NCBI RefSeq assembly: GCF_000153045.1
Contig: NZ_CH724159.1
Location: 496,940-560,939 of the forward strand
DNA length: 64,000 nt
Direction of reading: 5' to 3'
DNA from: Synechococcus sp. WH 5701
Lineage (GTDB): Bacteria > Cyanobacteriota > Cyanobacteriia > PCC-6307 > Cyanobiaceae
In this document: positions 44,075 to 52,573 of the stretch, in pieces
Layout of the letters: every line of letters starts with the position of its first letter
Position numbering within the stretch: the stretch's first letter is position 1
The notes under the pieces: model-generated
What the model saw: only the letters and a program-made list of their open reading frames with translations
Database searches by the model: none
What the model was told of the DNA's origin: nothing
Made by a program: the position numbers and the translations under genes

Positions 44075-45583
44075 ATGGATCTTCGATTGAGCAACACTGC
44101 TCCACGGGTGTCGGAGCGAATGGCCGAGCTGGAGATAACCTGCTTTGTGATCATGCCATTCGGCAAGAAAGATGTTGGCGGCAAGCAGGTGGACTTCAAC
44201 GCAATCTACAACGAGATCTTTGAGCCTGCGATCCGCAATGTGAAAACGCCTGAGGGGCGAGAGTTGATTCCGGCACGCACCGATATGGATGCCTTCTCTT
44301 CCTCGATCAACCAGGAGATGTTCGAGTACATCATGTACAGCCGTATGGCGTTTGCGGATATCAGTGGCTTCAATCCCAACGTTTTCTATGAAATCGGTGC
44401 CCGTCACAGTGTGCAGGAGTCGGGCACGGTGGTGTTCCGACAGGCCGGCCATGAAATCCCCTTCGACATCCGAACAATCAAGATCTTCGAATATCGTCAT
44501 GAACAACCGGATCAGGTCGACGATTCGCGTATTTTTATCACGCAGGTGCTGTCCGAGTCGCTCCGGCGTAACCGGCTTGACAGTCCGGTCCGACTTGCTC
44601 TGCGAGCGCAGTGGGCGGCTCCCCTCATGCCGGTTGTCGCACCCTCTCGGGCTCCTTCCGTAGGGGCACAGCCGGCGGACATTCCTGCCGGAGCCTCCCA
44701 ACCCGCTGCTGCCGGGGAGCCTCCCATTGTGGATCCGCAAGCAGCGAAAGAGCGGTGGACCAAGCAGCTTGTTCAGCAGTTGATGCGTGACGGTGAAGAG
44801 GCGACTCGCCTCGGCGATCTCGAAATGGCGCGAATCAACTACTGGAGTGCACTTCGTTTTGACCCACTGAACATCATCGCTCGCATGCGACTCGCGCTGA
44901 CACTGAAGAGCCAGGGGAAATATTACGAGGCGCTGGGTGACTTCACCATGATCACCAAACTGGCCCCCAACTATGGTGAAGCATGGCGGGAAAAGGGTGT
45001 CGTTGAAGGCTTGATTGCCCGGATGATTCCAGCCAATGCACGCACCAAGGCCGGGTGGTTGCCCGATGGACACGATGCCTTGGTGCGAGCGACCCTGCTG
45101 ATCCCTGAAGACTTTGATGCCTGGTCATCACTTGGAGGCCTCTTGAAAAACGTACGTCAGGACCTCGCCGCCGCTCATCAGATGTACGCTCATGCAGCGA
45201 AACTCTCCGGTGGCCATCCCTACCCACTCCTCAATGCCCTGAAACTGGAAGCGCTCAACACTGGAAAGATGGATCTGGAGGCCGCAGGCGAACAACTGCA
45301 GCACGCAGAAGATATTCGGAGGGCGCAGACCATGGCCACTCCTCCCGCCGATACCCCATGGTGCTATTTCGATCTGGCGGAAATACAACTTTACCGCCAC
45401 CGGAAAGATGAATTTCTTGCCTCACTCCGCCAGGGAATTGATGCTTCAACTGCGGCCTGGCAGGTTCAGACCTTTCGTGATTCTCTGAAGGGCACTCTCG
45501 TTGCCAAGGGCATCGAGCTCGATGGCCTTGGCGAAGGCATCGAAGCCCTTGATGAGGCACTGAGAGTCAGGAGCTGGTCATGA
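44075..45583 (+). CDS. DRHyd (nucleoside deoxyribosyltransferase-like) / TPR protein, second copy
   Basis: 502 residues. Residues 20-150 are the deoxyribosyltransferase-like domain: EITCFVIMPFGKKDVGGKQV, RMAFADISGFNPNVFYEIGA with the likely catalytic Glu106, and ARHSVQESGTVVF. A Pro/Ala linker (190-235) follows. Then TPR-type helices (EATRLGDLEMARINYWSALR, LALTLKSQGKYYEALGDFTM). An inner ATG at 44120 gives MAELEITCFVIMPFG and may be the true start. Related in plan, but only distantly in sequence, to the 34917 protein. No partner gene remains intact, as its patatin neighbour is broken. Confidence 0.75.
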   Translation: MDLRLSNTAPRVSERMAELEITCFVIMPFGKKDVGGKQVDFNAIYNEIFEPAIRNVKTPEGRELIPARTDMDAFSSSINQEMFEYIMYSRMAFADISGFNPNVFYEIGARHSVQESGTVVFRQAGHEIPFDIRTIKIFEYRHEQPDQVDDSRIFITQVLSESLRRNRLDSPVRLALRAQWAAPLMPVVAPSRAPSVGAQPADIPAGASQPAAAGEPPIVDPQAAKERWTKQLVQQLMRDGEEATRLGDLEMARINYWSALRFDPLNIIARMRLALTLKSQGKYYEALGDFTMITKLAPNYGEAWREKGVVEGLIARMIPANARTKAGWLPDGHDALVRATLLIPEDFDAWSSLGGLLKNVRQDLAAAHQMYAHAAKLSGGHPYPLLNALKLEALNTGKMDLEAAGEQLQHAEDIRRAQTMATPPADTPWCYFDLAEIQLYRHRKDEFLASLRQGIDASTAAWQVQTFRDSLKGTLVAKGIELDGLGEGIEALDEALRVRSWS

Positions 45584-45641
45584 CTGGCTATATTATCGGA
45601 GGCGATCTAGGTTTTGCGCCAGGCGCGGTGGCAGGGCCTCG

Positions 45642-45973
45642 ATGGCTGAGAAACCCTCGACGACTCTCTCCACTGTCCTCGAGGAAGCCCTGCGCAACGC
45701 CTGGGCGCGGTAGAGGATCTGGTCGCTCACGGCCAACCGCCTGCGGCAGCGGATCGTCCGGGCCCGGCGCATTGCCCTGGTCCTGGCCATCGCCACGGCG
45801 ATCCTGGCGGTGGCGGCGGGGCAGGCGGCTGACCTGCCGACCCCCTGGGGCCCGACGCCGGGGTGGGGCACGGTGCTGTACTTCCTCGCGGGGGTGGGCG
45901 CCTGGTTTGCCCGCCGCACCAAGCTCGGCGGCATCCGCACCTCCGCCACGGCCCGCGCCGTGGCGGAGGGCCT
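45642..45973 (+). pseudogene. DUF4231-like membrane protein, truncated with an internal stop
   Basis: Frame from the ATG at 45642: MAEKPSTTLSTVLEEALRNA, an in-frame TAG after WAR, then IWSLTANRLRQRIVRARRIA and LVLAIATAILAVAAGQAA (membrane helix), followed by RTSATARAVAEGLK. The pattern (EEALRNAW, ANRL, RW/RARRIALVLA, ARAVAEGLK) is that of DUF4231 proteins, which often accompany conflict systems. The end is cut by an IS insertion at 45974. Confidence 0.6.
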
Positions 45974-46206
45974 TAAGAATTTGCTGAAAAACCCGCCCCC
46001 CCTGCGAAAAAGGGGCAACTGCCCAGCTGAGATGCGAGGTCAACGGGAGCGCAGCGGCTCTCTGTTCTCCTACGTGTTGATCAAGGATCGGATCCCGGCC
46101 AGTCATCCGCTGCGGCGGATCCGGAAACTGGCGGATCATGCCCTTGATTGCCTCAATCCCACCTTCTGTGAGCTGTATGCCGCAGAAGGCAGCTTGAGTT
46201 CCCGCT
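45974..46206 (+). mobile_element. IS fragment (IS1182/IS5-like transposase, N-terminal part)
   Basis: Starts TAAGAATTTGCTGAAAAACC, with the common motif CCCTGCGAAAAAGGGG, then the transposase opening from 46031: MRGQRERSGSLFSYVLIKDR, then IPASHPLRRIRKLADHALDC and LNPTFCELYAAEG. That is the conserved N-terminal domain (about 58 codons) of this group. The remainder is gone. A similar end is found at 52514-52573. It interrupts the DUF4231 gene. Confidence 0.72.
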
Positions 46207-46781
46207 GATCGTGATGCGCCACCATGAATATGCCAGCAGCTCAGCAGCGCCTGCTGAGGGCGAGAAGGCATCAAGGAGTAACTGGCAGGCTCGCGCCGAT
46301 GCAAGCCCTCCTTGAGCTCAATCTCTGCATCACAGGGTTCTCCAATCGCGTGTCTGCAAGGCTGCTTGCCAGCCATGGGTCTTCTGGGCCGATCCGTTGT
46401 TGCTGAGCACCCGGTGGCATTAGCGCTCTTGGCTTCCGGGCCGCTCAGCAACCCCGCCGTGGTGCTCCCTTCTCGCCAACGGCGACGTGGAGCCTCCCGT
46501 GGCCGAATCCAGGAGAGGTACCCCGACGCGGATCGCCGGTGATCGGGTGACAGATCGCCCCGCCCAACGCGCACCAGCCACTTGCGGTCAGTGCACTCGC
46601 TGATGCCGTGGTCAGCGGCGAGGTGAGCGAAACTTCTTCCCTCGACGGGATGCGGCTGGTTCAGGCGTTCACGACCGATCGGCGTGTGGCGGGCATTGGG
46701 CTGGGGAGGTATGAGGTGTGAGATCTCGGGCTGTTGGGTGGCACCACAGAGCCAGACAGGGTTGAAATGACGTGAAGATGA
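46207..46781 (+). other. Gene-poor stretch with mixed debris
   Basis: 575 bp without a recognisable gene. A plus-strand frame near 46597-46722 (DAVVSGEVSETSSLDGMRLV) looks coding-like but has no start and no family. Probably the remnant of something deleted. Confidence 0.4.
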
Positions 46782-47216
46782 TCAATCCATGTAGAAGAAC
46801 TGCAGATCCACGGGGCCTGCCTGATACTCATGGGTAACGCCACCTTCGTAGCTTCGCAACCGGTAGGTGCCGAAGAACGTGTGGGATCCCTTCGAATCAA
46901 TCATGGTCAGCCGTGCTGGGCAGATGCTCTCGTTTGCGGGCTGCGCTGGCCTGCAATTGTGGTCGTTGTGGTGCAGCTGAATGGTTCGGCTGTCGGCGAG
47001 GACGACCGTTGTCTTCTGCCAGCCATCGGAGCCGGTGCCGTAAGCCGCCATCGCACAGAACACTTCGTGTCCATTGAGCCGGCAACGTGGTGAAAACTGG
47101 GCCTGAGCAGACGCGTTGATCAGGACGATCGGACAACAAAGGCCCACAACGGCAGCGAGCCGCCGCAATCGTGCCCGACGGCTGCGGCCAGCTAATGGAT
47201 CAGGATGGGCAACCAC
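46782..47216 (-). CDS. Small secreted protein
   Basis: 144 residues. Basic N terminus, hydrophobic stretch (LAAVVGLCCPIVLINASAQA) and cleavage site, then a mature domain with Cys (SPRCRLNGHEVFCAMAAYG, HNCRPAQPANESICPARLT) and a beta-rich end (HTFFGTYRLRSYEGG). Two disulfides are likely. No family recognised. It is divergent from the peptidoglycan hydrolase gene, with 209 bp between. Confidence 0.65.
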   Translation of the reverse strand: MVAHPDPLAGRSRRARLRRLAAVVGLCCPIVLINASAQAQFSPRCRLNGHEVFCAMAAYGTGSDGWQKTTVVLADSRTIQLHHNDHNCRPAQPANESICPARLTMIDSKGSHTFFGTYRLRSYEGGVTHEYQAGPVDLQFFYMD

Positions 47217-47425
47217 GAGGGGTACGGGGACGGCCAGAACTCGATGGTAAGGATCTCCAGTTCGTGCGCAGCGTCATGAAGGGCCTCAGGCGGCACATAC
47301 ACATTACGAATGATGAATCGAGAGCGCCTCCAGACGCCTTGTGGTCATAACTGAGTGGAGAGGAGTCACCCATCTGTTGGGTCATCCCTCTTCTCCCTCC
47401 ATCCCCCTTTGCATGGCTCCCAGCT

Positions 47426-49186
47426 ATGGCACTTCGGCGAGGCGACAGCGGTGATCGGGTGAGCTCTCTTCAGACCAGCCTGAAGAAAGCTGGGTTCGAT
47501 CCCGGAGCGATCGATGGATCCTTCGGGCCTGGAACGGAAGCGGCGGTGATCGCCTTCCAGAAGAGTGAAGGCCTGTTCGCCGACGGTATTGCCGGCGTGG
47601 AAACGCTTGGGGCGCTTGAGGAGGAGATCCTGCCTGACGACGCGCGGCCGGATGCCACGGCACTGTTCAGCGTGGAACTGGTGGCCCAGATGTTCTCCTC
47701 GGCCACACCACGGCGCAACATCAGCACCCATCTCCCCCATGTTCTCGAGGCCATGCGGAGGGTCAGCCTCGCCGATCGCGACATGCTGCTGATGGCCCTC
47801 TCCACCATCCGCGCCGAAACGGAGGGGTTCGAGCCGATCGATGAATTCAGGTCCAGGTTCAACACGGCACCCGGAGGCCCACCCTTCGGCCTTTACGACA
47901 ATCGCTCCGATCTGGGCAACCAGGGCCCCACTGATGGAGCCGACTTCAAGGGTCGCGGATTCGTGCAGCTCACGGGCCGAAACAACTATCAGCGGATCGG
48001 CGATCAGATCGGTGTGAATCTGATCGCCGATCCCGCCAAGGCCAATGAACCCGCTGTCGCCGCCCTGATCCTGGCAACGTTCCTGAAGAACAAGGAGCGC
48101 CGGGTTCGTGGAGCCCTGCTCATTGATGACCTCGCCGAGGCCCGGCGTGCCGTGAATGGGGGCACCCACGGGCTGGCCTCGTTCTCCACAGCGTTCACGA
48201 CCGGCAGGCGACTCACCGGTGCGTTGGTGCCTCCGCCGGTGGCGGGCACCCCCACCACGGCGCCGCCCCTTCCGAGGCCGGCAACCGCCATCCCTGCTCC
48301 GGCACCAGCCTCCGCACCGGGCATGGCTACGGCGTCACGCCCCCTGCCGAGGAGCTCTCAGGTCGGTGCTCAGATCCCAGCCTGCAGCACCGGCCTGATT
48401 CAGGGATTGTCCGAGCAGGTGCTGCAGAAATTGATGGCGGACAAGCCGGGTGTTCTGGCACGGATCAATCATCCCCTTATTGACTGCAGCGGCAAGCAGA
48501 ACAATCCTTATCTGCAAAAGAAAGCCCTTCAGGATCTTGTCAAGGTCGTGGAGGAACGGGGCAGCAAGCTGCTGATCAACAGCTGCCTGCGTACACCGAT
48601 GCAGCAATATATGCTCTTTGAGCAGAAGCAGCGGGGCATCTGCGGGATTATGGCGGCCGCACCTCCTCCCAACAGCAACCACAACAGTGGCCTGGCCATC
48701 GACGTGGAGGATGCCGCAGGCTGGCGACCCTTTATGGAGCGTCATGGCTGGCGATGGATCGGTTCCTTCGACCCCATGCACTTCGATTACAGCCCCGGTG
48801 GTGTGGACCTCGGCGAACTTCAGGTGGAGGCCTTCCAGGAACTCTGGAACGACCACAATCCTGCCAACCAGATCAAGGTGGATGGGCAATGGGGGCCCAG
48901 CACAGCTGCCTGCGTGGATCGCTCCCCCGCCATGGGTTTCGGGGCCCCGCTGGCCCTCACACGCGGGATGATGAGCACGGAGGTCGGTCGGTTGCAACTG
49001 ATGCTGCGCAAGGCCCTGAGCCTCACCCCAGCAGATCTCCCAGCCGACTCCCAGTTCGGCCCCAACACCGAGCGCCGGGTGTCGGAGTTTCAGAAGGCGA
49101 AGGGGATTCCCGCGGACGGCATTGCCGGCCCCGCCACGATCAAGGCCCTGGAGGAGGTCACCGGCGAGAAGCTGATCCCGGCCTGA
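47426..49186 (+). CDS. Multidomain peptidoglycan hydrolase (PG-binding, GH19-like, M15-like, PG-binding)
   Basis: 586 residues, no signal peptide. PG_binding_1 repeat at 1-65 (LRRGDSGDRVSSLQTSLKKA, IDGSFGPGTEAAV). A GH19 chitinase/lysozyme-like domain at about 75-265 (IRAETEGFEPIDEFRSRF, FKGRGFVQLTGRNNYQRIGD). A Pro/Ala linker (265-315). A D-Ala-D-Ala metallopeptidase (M15-type) region at about 380-455 (NSNHNSGLAIDVED with His and Asp, FDPMHFDY with the third ligand). A second PG-binding repeat at the end (TRGMMSTEVGRLQLMLRKAL, IPADGIAGPATIKALEE). Such architectures occur in phage endolysins and in exported toxins. Which this is cannot be told. Confidence 0.82.
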   Translation: MALRRGDSGDRVSSLQTSLKKAGFDPGAIDGSFGPGTEAAVIAFQKSEGLFADGIAGVETLGALEEEILPDDARPDATALFSVELVAQMFSSATPRRNISTHLPHVLEAMRRVSLADRDMLLMALSTIRAETEGFEPIDEFRSRFNTAPGGPPFGLYDNRSDLGNQGPTDGADFKGRGFVQLTGRNNYQRIGDQIGVNLIADPAKANEPAVAALILATFLKNKERRVRGALLIDDLAEARRAVNGGTHGLASFSTAFTTGRRLTGALVPPPVAGTPTTAPPLPRPATAIPAPAPASAPGMATASRPLPRSSQVGAQIPACSTGLIQGLSEQVLQKLMADKPGVLARINHPLIDCSGKQNNPYLQKKALQDLVKVVEERGSKLLINSCLRTPMQQYMLFEQKQRGICGIMAAAPPPNSNHNSGLAIDVEDAAGWRPFMERHGWRWIGSFDPMHFDYSPGGVDLGELQVEAFQELWNDHNPANQIKVDGQWGPSTAACVDRSPAMGFGAPLALTRGMMSTEVGRLQLMLRKALSLTPADLPADSQFGPNTERRVSEFQKAKGIPADGIAGPATIKALEEVTGEKLIPA

Positions 49187-49198
49187 GCCCGAGTCCGT

Positions 49199-49624
49199 TC
49201 AGTGATGGCAGTAGCCGACCTCCCCTTTCAGGGGAGGCTTGCAGGGAAAGCGCAGGGGGATGAAGATGCGGTTGCCCGTGCTCACGTTCGTGAGTTCCTT
49301 GTTGCCCTGCTGGAAGATCTCTTCACTCCAGATTCCCCCCAGCCTGTCGCGATAGTGCTGGGGTTCTGTGGGGTTTCTGCGTGTCAGGCGGGTGTAGGTC
49401 ATCCGCAGGCCATCCTTCCAAGCCACGCGGAAGCCCTCGGCAAGCTGCGCGTCGATGCAGCCGATCGTCTCGCCGTTGTAGGCACAGTCTTTCCATGCAT
49501 CACGAGGAATCTGTGGGGCAGGGGGAGGCAGCCTCACCTGGGCCTGGCTCAAGGCCGGCCACGCTGCAACTCCTGTCACCATCACAAAGAGGTGAAGAGC
49601 AAGACGTCCGGCAGCCGCTGGCAT
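49199..49624 (-). CDS. Small secreted protein
   Basis: 141 residues from the ATG at 49624 (the frame opens further out). Signal peptide MPAAAGRLALHLFVMVTGVA. Mature part with paired Cys (WKDCAYNGETIGCIDAQLA and FPCKPPLKGEVGYCHH) and a beta-rich middle (GLRMTYTRLTRRN). Convergent with the peptidoglycan hydrolase gene, with stops 12 bp apart. No family recognised. Confidence 0.62.
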   Translation of the reverse strand: MPAAAGRLALHLFVMVTGVAAWPALSQAQVRLPPPAPQIPRDAWKDCAYNGETIGCIDAQLAEGFRVAWKDGLRMTYTRLTRRNPTEPQHYRDRLGGIWSEEIFQQGNKELTNVSTGNRIFIPLRFPCKPPLKGEVGYCHH

Positions 49625-49689
49625 GGGTTGGCCTGGAAGATAAAGGCTAGTGTACCGGCGAGGCGTTTGGCAGAACACTGGATCTCGGA

Positions 49690-49958
49690 ATGAACCAGGC
49701 CTACGATCTCTCACCAAGCGCTTTCCCCCCTGAGCTGGATTGGAGCGCTGGCAATCAGGAGGAAACGCTGCGGAGGCTGTATGACTTTGTGATGCAGGAA
49801 TGCAGTGCTTCGATCAGCTGGTACTACCGCAAGAAGGGATCCAAGAAGTGGTTTGGCCTGCTCCTGCGCTTGGGGGTGATCCTCTCGGCGGCCGAGGCCA
49901 CTGCAGGCGCCGCAGCTGGTTGTCGCATGAGCGTCTCGCCTGAGATGTTTCGGGCAGT
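49690..49958 (+). pseudogene. SLATT-domain (2TM effector) protein, truncated by an IS
   Basis: The frame opens with MNQAYDLSPSAFPPELDWSA and continues EETLRRLYDFVMQECSASIS, then WYYRKKGSKKWFGLLLRLGV and ILSAAEATAGAAAG. The first helix of a SLATT (SMODS/SLOG-associated two-TM) domain is clear. At about 49958 IS256-like sequence begins and the second helix is missing. The frame runs on to 50016 through IS sequence. SLATT proteins are membrane effectors in nucleotide-signalled defence. Confidence 0.65.
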
Positions 49959-50612
49959 CAGTCTCCTGAGTTACGTCCCAAAGGTTGACAAAGACTTAGT
50001 AGCGGCGGCCATGTAGATGCGTCGGCCGGCGGCCATGAGCGGTGTTCGTGATCCAGCCTGAGCAGGTCAGAGCCCACCGGCAGCAGGGAACCGAGATGCT
50101 GCGCAAGCAGTTCCCCGGCGCCGTGCCCGTGATGGAAGCCGCCCGTGACGATGTGCTGGCCTTCCTGTACTTCCCCCAGGAGCACTTGCGCAAGATCTGG
50201 AGCACGAACCCACTCGAGCGCCTCAACAAGGAGACCATACGCCGCCCCAACGTGGTCGGCATCTTCCCCAACGACGCGGCGATCGTGCGGCTGGTAGGCA
50301 GCCAGCTGCTGGAGCAGCAGGAGGAATGGCAGCTGGAGCGGCGGCGTGCGCTTATTCTCCGAGGCCACGATGACCAAGATCCCGGACCCCGAGGAGCCGC
50401 GGGAGCTCACCGATGGTGATCCGGCAGAATCAGCCGATGCAGCCGCCAGCCGCATTACACCAAGAATCCTCGATCACTGAGTTGCAAATTCAGCGATCAG
50501 GGGCCATAATGGATAGCTGGAGCTGCGCAATCAGCTTCCACGCAGTCAGCCTTTGACTGCTCCTGTTCACCCTCCATAAAGGGTCACAGGACCTCCTGAG
50601 TTACACCACTCG
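49957..50612 (+). mobile_element. IS256-family (Mutator-like) remnant with C-terminal transposase fragment
   Basis: Contains EMLRKQFPGAVPVMEAARDD, VLAFLYFPQEHLRKIWSTNP, LERLNKETIRRPNVVGIFPN and DAAIVRLVGSQLLEQQEEWQ, the conserved C-terminal part of IS256 transposases. A frameshift lies near 50351. The N-terminal two thirds are missing. The right end (50555-50612) is shared with the solo end at 29846. The left junction at 49957 cuts the SLATT gene. Confidence 0.8.
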
Positions 50613-50644
50613 GAGGGGCGCTAGCCTCACCCTTTTTGATAGAC

Positions 50645-51205
50645 ATGATTAAGTTTCTCGTCACGCCACTTATCCTCACTGGTTCGTTGGTGGTGCTTCC
50701 AGCACACTTGCTACCGCCGGCTTCAGGAATGGAAAAGGTTGAATCAACACGAACAGCGCAACGTAATGTTGATAATGACTTCCACTTTATGATAGCTTCC
50801 TCCGCAGGATTTGATACACCCTTTGATCCAGTTGCTACCGCAAGCTTGCGGACAGGTGAAATGGTGAATGCAATCAAGAGGAGCGGCCGGCAGGATCCTT
50901 CATCATCCGAACCAGATCTAATTCCATCTGCCTTGCTGATTCAAGCCGGCCTACGTGGACTGCTGCCTCCCTCTGAACGGACGGGCATAGCGATGCCTGG
51001 CAAACCCGACAGCAACGACCCTGAGCCATTGGTAAAGGCACAGAGCAACATGATGAAGATATACCAGTCTGGGAGCGAAGCAAACACTGAGCAAAGAATG
51101 ATTGCTATTCAGGCGGTCATCGAAGGCGCCAGCATGCTGGAAAAGTATGGCTACACAAAGGCAGCCTCCATCCTAATTCAGTGGGCCGCAAGGGTTCCAT
51201 TCTGA
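50645..51205 (+). CDS. Secreted hypothetical protein
   Basis: 186 residues from the ATG at 50645: signal sequence MIKFLVTPLILTGSLVVLPA, then a soluble polar protein (DNDFHFMIASSAGFDTPFDP, IQAGLRGLLPPSERTG). More AT-rich than the core genome. No family recognised. It lies 97 bp before the third DRHyd gene on the same strand. Confidence 0.5.
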   Translation: MIKFLVTPLILTGSLVVLPAHLLPPASGMEKVESTRTAQRNVDNDFHFMIASSAGFDTPFDPVATASLRTGEMVNAIKRSGRQDPSSSEPDLIPSALLIQAGLRGLLPPSERTGIAMPGKPDSNDPEPLVKAQSNMMKIYQSGSEANTEQRMIAIQAVIEGASMLEKYGYTKAASILIQWAARVPF

Positions 51206-51301
51206 TGTTTCTTCCATGAGGTTATCCTTGTGGGTATGATAAGAGCTTAATGACAGCCTTTTTAAAGGAGTCTACACTGTTTAAAGATATTACTCTTTTC
51301 C

Positions 51302-52327
51302 ATGAAAACCTGCTTCGTGATTGGGCCAATGAATCCAGATCACTTGCCGAAGCTCCATTGGCTTGCCAACAAAGTGGTGTCCGAAATTCTTAAAGACAAG
51401 AACTTCAAAGTATTTACTCCTGATGTACAACAAATCGGAAACATCATGGATCATGTGATTCGCTCTGCCGATCGTGCGGAGCTTGTGGTTGCTGATACAA
51501 CAGGGAACAATCCAAACGTACTGTATGAAATTGCTATATTAGATGCTATGGGTCGAGCCTGCGTACTGGTCAAGCAAAATAAGAACGAGGGAGTAGAACA
51601 AGTCGAATCACAAGCTGATGAAAATCGCAAAGAAAATGATAAAATGGCATTTGACCGTGCCCAGTATCGGTATTTCTCTGTAACGACAGGCGAAACAGAT
51701 CAGGCTATTGAAAAACTCAGAGATGTGATTGAGGATACTTTAAAACGTCAAGAAGAATCGCAGATTCAAGAAAATCCACTAACAAACTTCTTCCGAGCGC
51801 CCTTAAATAGCATGGCTCCGACTAGGGGGCTTGTTACGGGATACTTCGACAACTTTATAATGCCAACACTGAAAGGAAAGGTAACAGAGGGGCCTCCATT
51901 CTGCGTCGGTGCGGATGATCTAAGTCTAGAGATCGTAATTCCAAATAAAGTTCGATTAGCTAATCGTAGCAGAGTTGAGCGTTTGAAAGTTAAGAAAATA
52001 ATTTTGCCAGTTACTCTTGAAGCCGATGGGCGTGAAGTGAAGGCCTTCGTGTGGAACCCGGAGCTCTCTGGTAATCACGATATCGCTCTCCTAGACATAC
52101 CTACGGCTCTCGTACAACTTGAAGAAAACGTACGCATGAGACTCGGCCTCCAAGATCTAAATGTAGACGCAGACGATTACAAGTTGCTTGAAAAAGATGA
52201 GATCAAACAGTTTCTTCGATATCTCAAGCACAAGATAAATGAAAATATACGAGACGTTAATATCGAAAGGCGATTGAAAGTCTTGATGGTTGACGAGTGC
52301 CGCAATCCTGGCATGTTCGACATCTAG
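51302..52327 (+). CDS. DRHyd (nucleoside deoxyribosyltransferase-like) protein, third copy
   Basis: 341 residues. Residues 1-100 are the deoxyribosyltransferase-like domain: KTCFVIGPMNPDHLPKLHWL, then RAELVVADTTGNNPNVLYEI, with the predicted catalytic Glu75 in NNPNVLYEIA. The C-terminal 200 residues (DNFIMPTLKGKVTEGPPFCV, ADDLSLEIVIPNKVRLANRS) are unknown and could be a sensor or partner domain. The gene is markedly AT-rich compared with its neighbours, which suggests recent transfer. There is no adjacent patatin or TPR. Confidence 0.72.
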   Translation: MKTCFVIGPMNPDHLPKLHWLANKVVSEILKDKNFKVFTPDVQQIGNIMDHVIRSADRAELVVADTTGNNPNVLYEIAILDAMGRACVLVKQNKNEGVEQVESQADENRKENDKMAFDRAQYRYFSVTTGETDQAIEKLRDVIEDTLKRQEESQIQENPLTNFFRAPLNSMAPTRGLVTGYFDNFIMPTLKGKVTEGPPFCVGADDLSLEIVIPNKVRLANRSRVERLKVKKIILPVTLEADGREVKAFVWNPELSGNHDIALLDIPTALVQLEENVRMRLGLQDLNVDADDYKLLEKDEIKQFLRYLKHKINENIRDVNIERRLKVLMVDECRNPGMFDI

Positions 52328-52513
52328 GTGTGTTGTTTCACCAGCTCATTCAGCGATCAGCAGCCGCTGGTGGCACTGCTGAGGGCTGAGGCCAACGACA
52401 GCCATGTGGCAATCATGGCTGGTGTAGATACCAATATCTCCGGGCGGTAACCAAGTGCTGGATTCATCCGCTGTTTTGTCAGCTCTATGGCCTGAAGCAC
52501 CATCTACAGGGCT

Positions 52514-52573
52514 GACTTTTAGGAGTTTGCTGATAAATCCGGCCGTCCCTGCGAAAATGGGGAAACTGCCCTA
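52514..52573 (-). mobile_element. Solo end of the IS1182/IS5-like element
   Basis: TTTTAGGAGTTTGCTGATAA, then CCCTGCGAAAATGGGGAAAC, closely resembles the left end at 45974-46020. No transposase here. It abuts the IS630 end at 52574. The preceding 190 bp (52328-52513) hold no recognisable gene. Confidence 0.55.

Noticed and set aside
47426..49186. A prophage lysis cassette
   Set aside because: No holin, tail, capsid or integrase genes are near. A single hydrolase is not enough for a prophage call.
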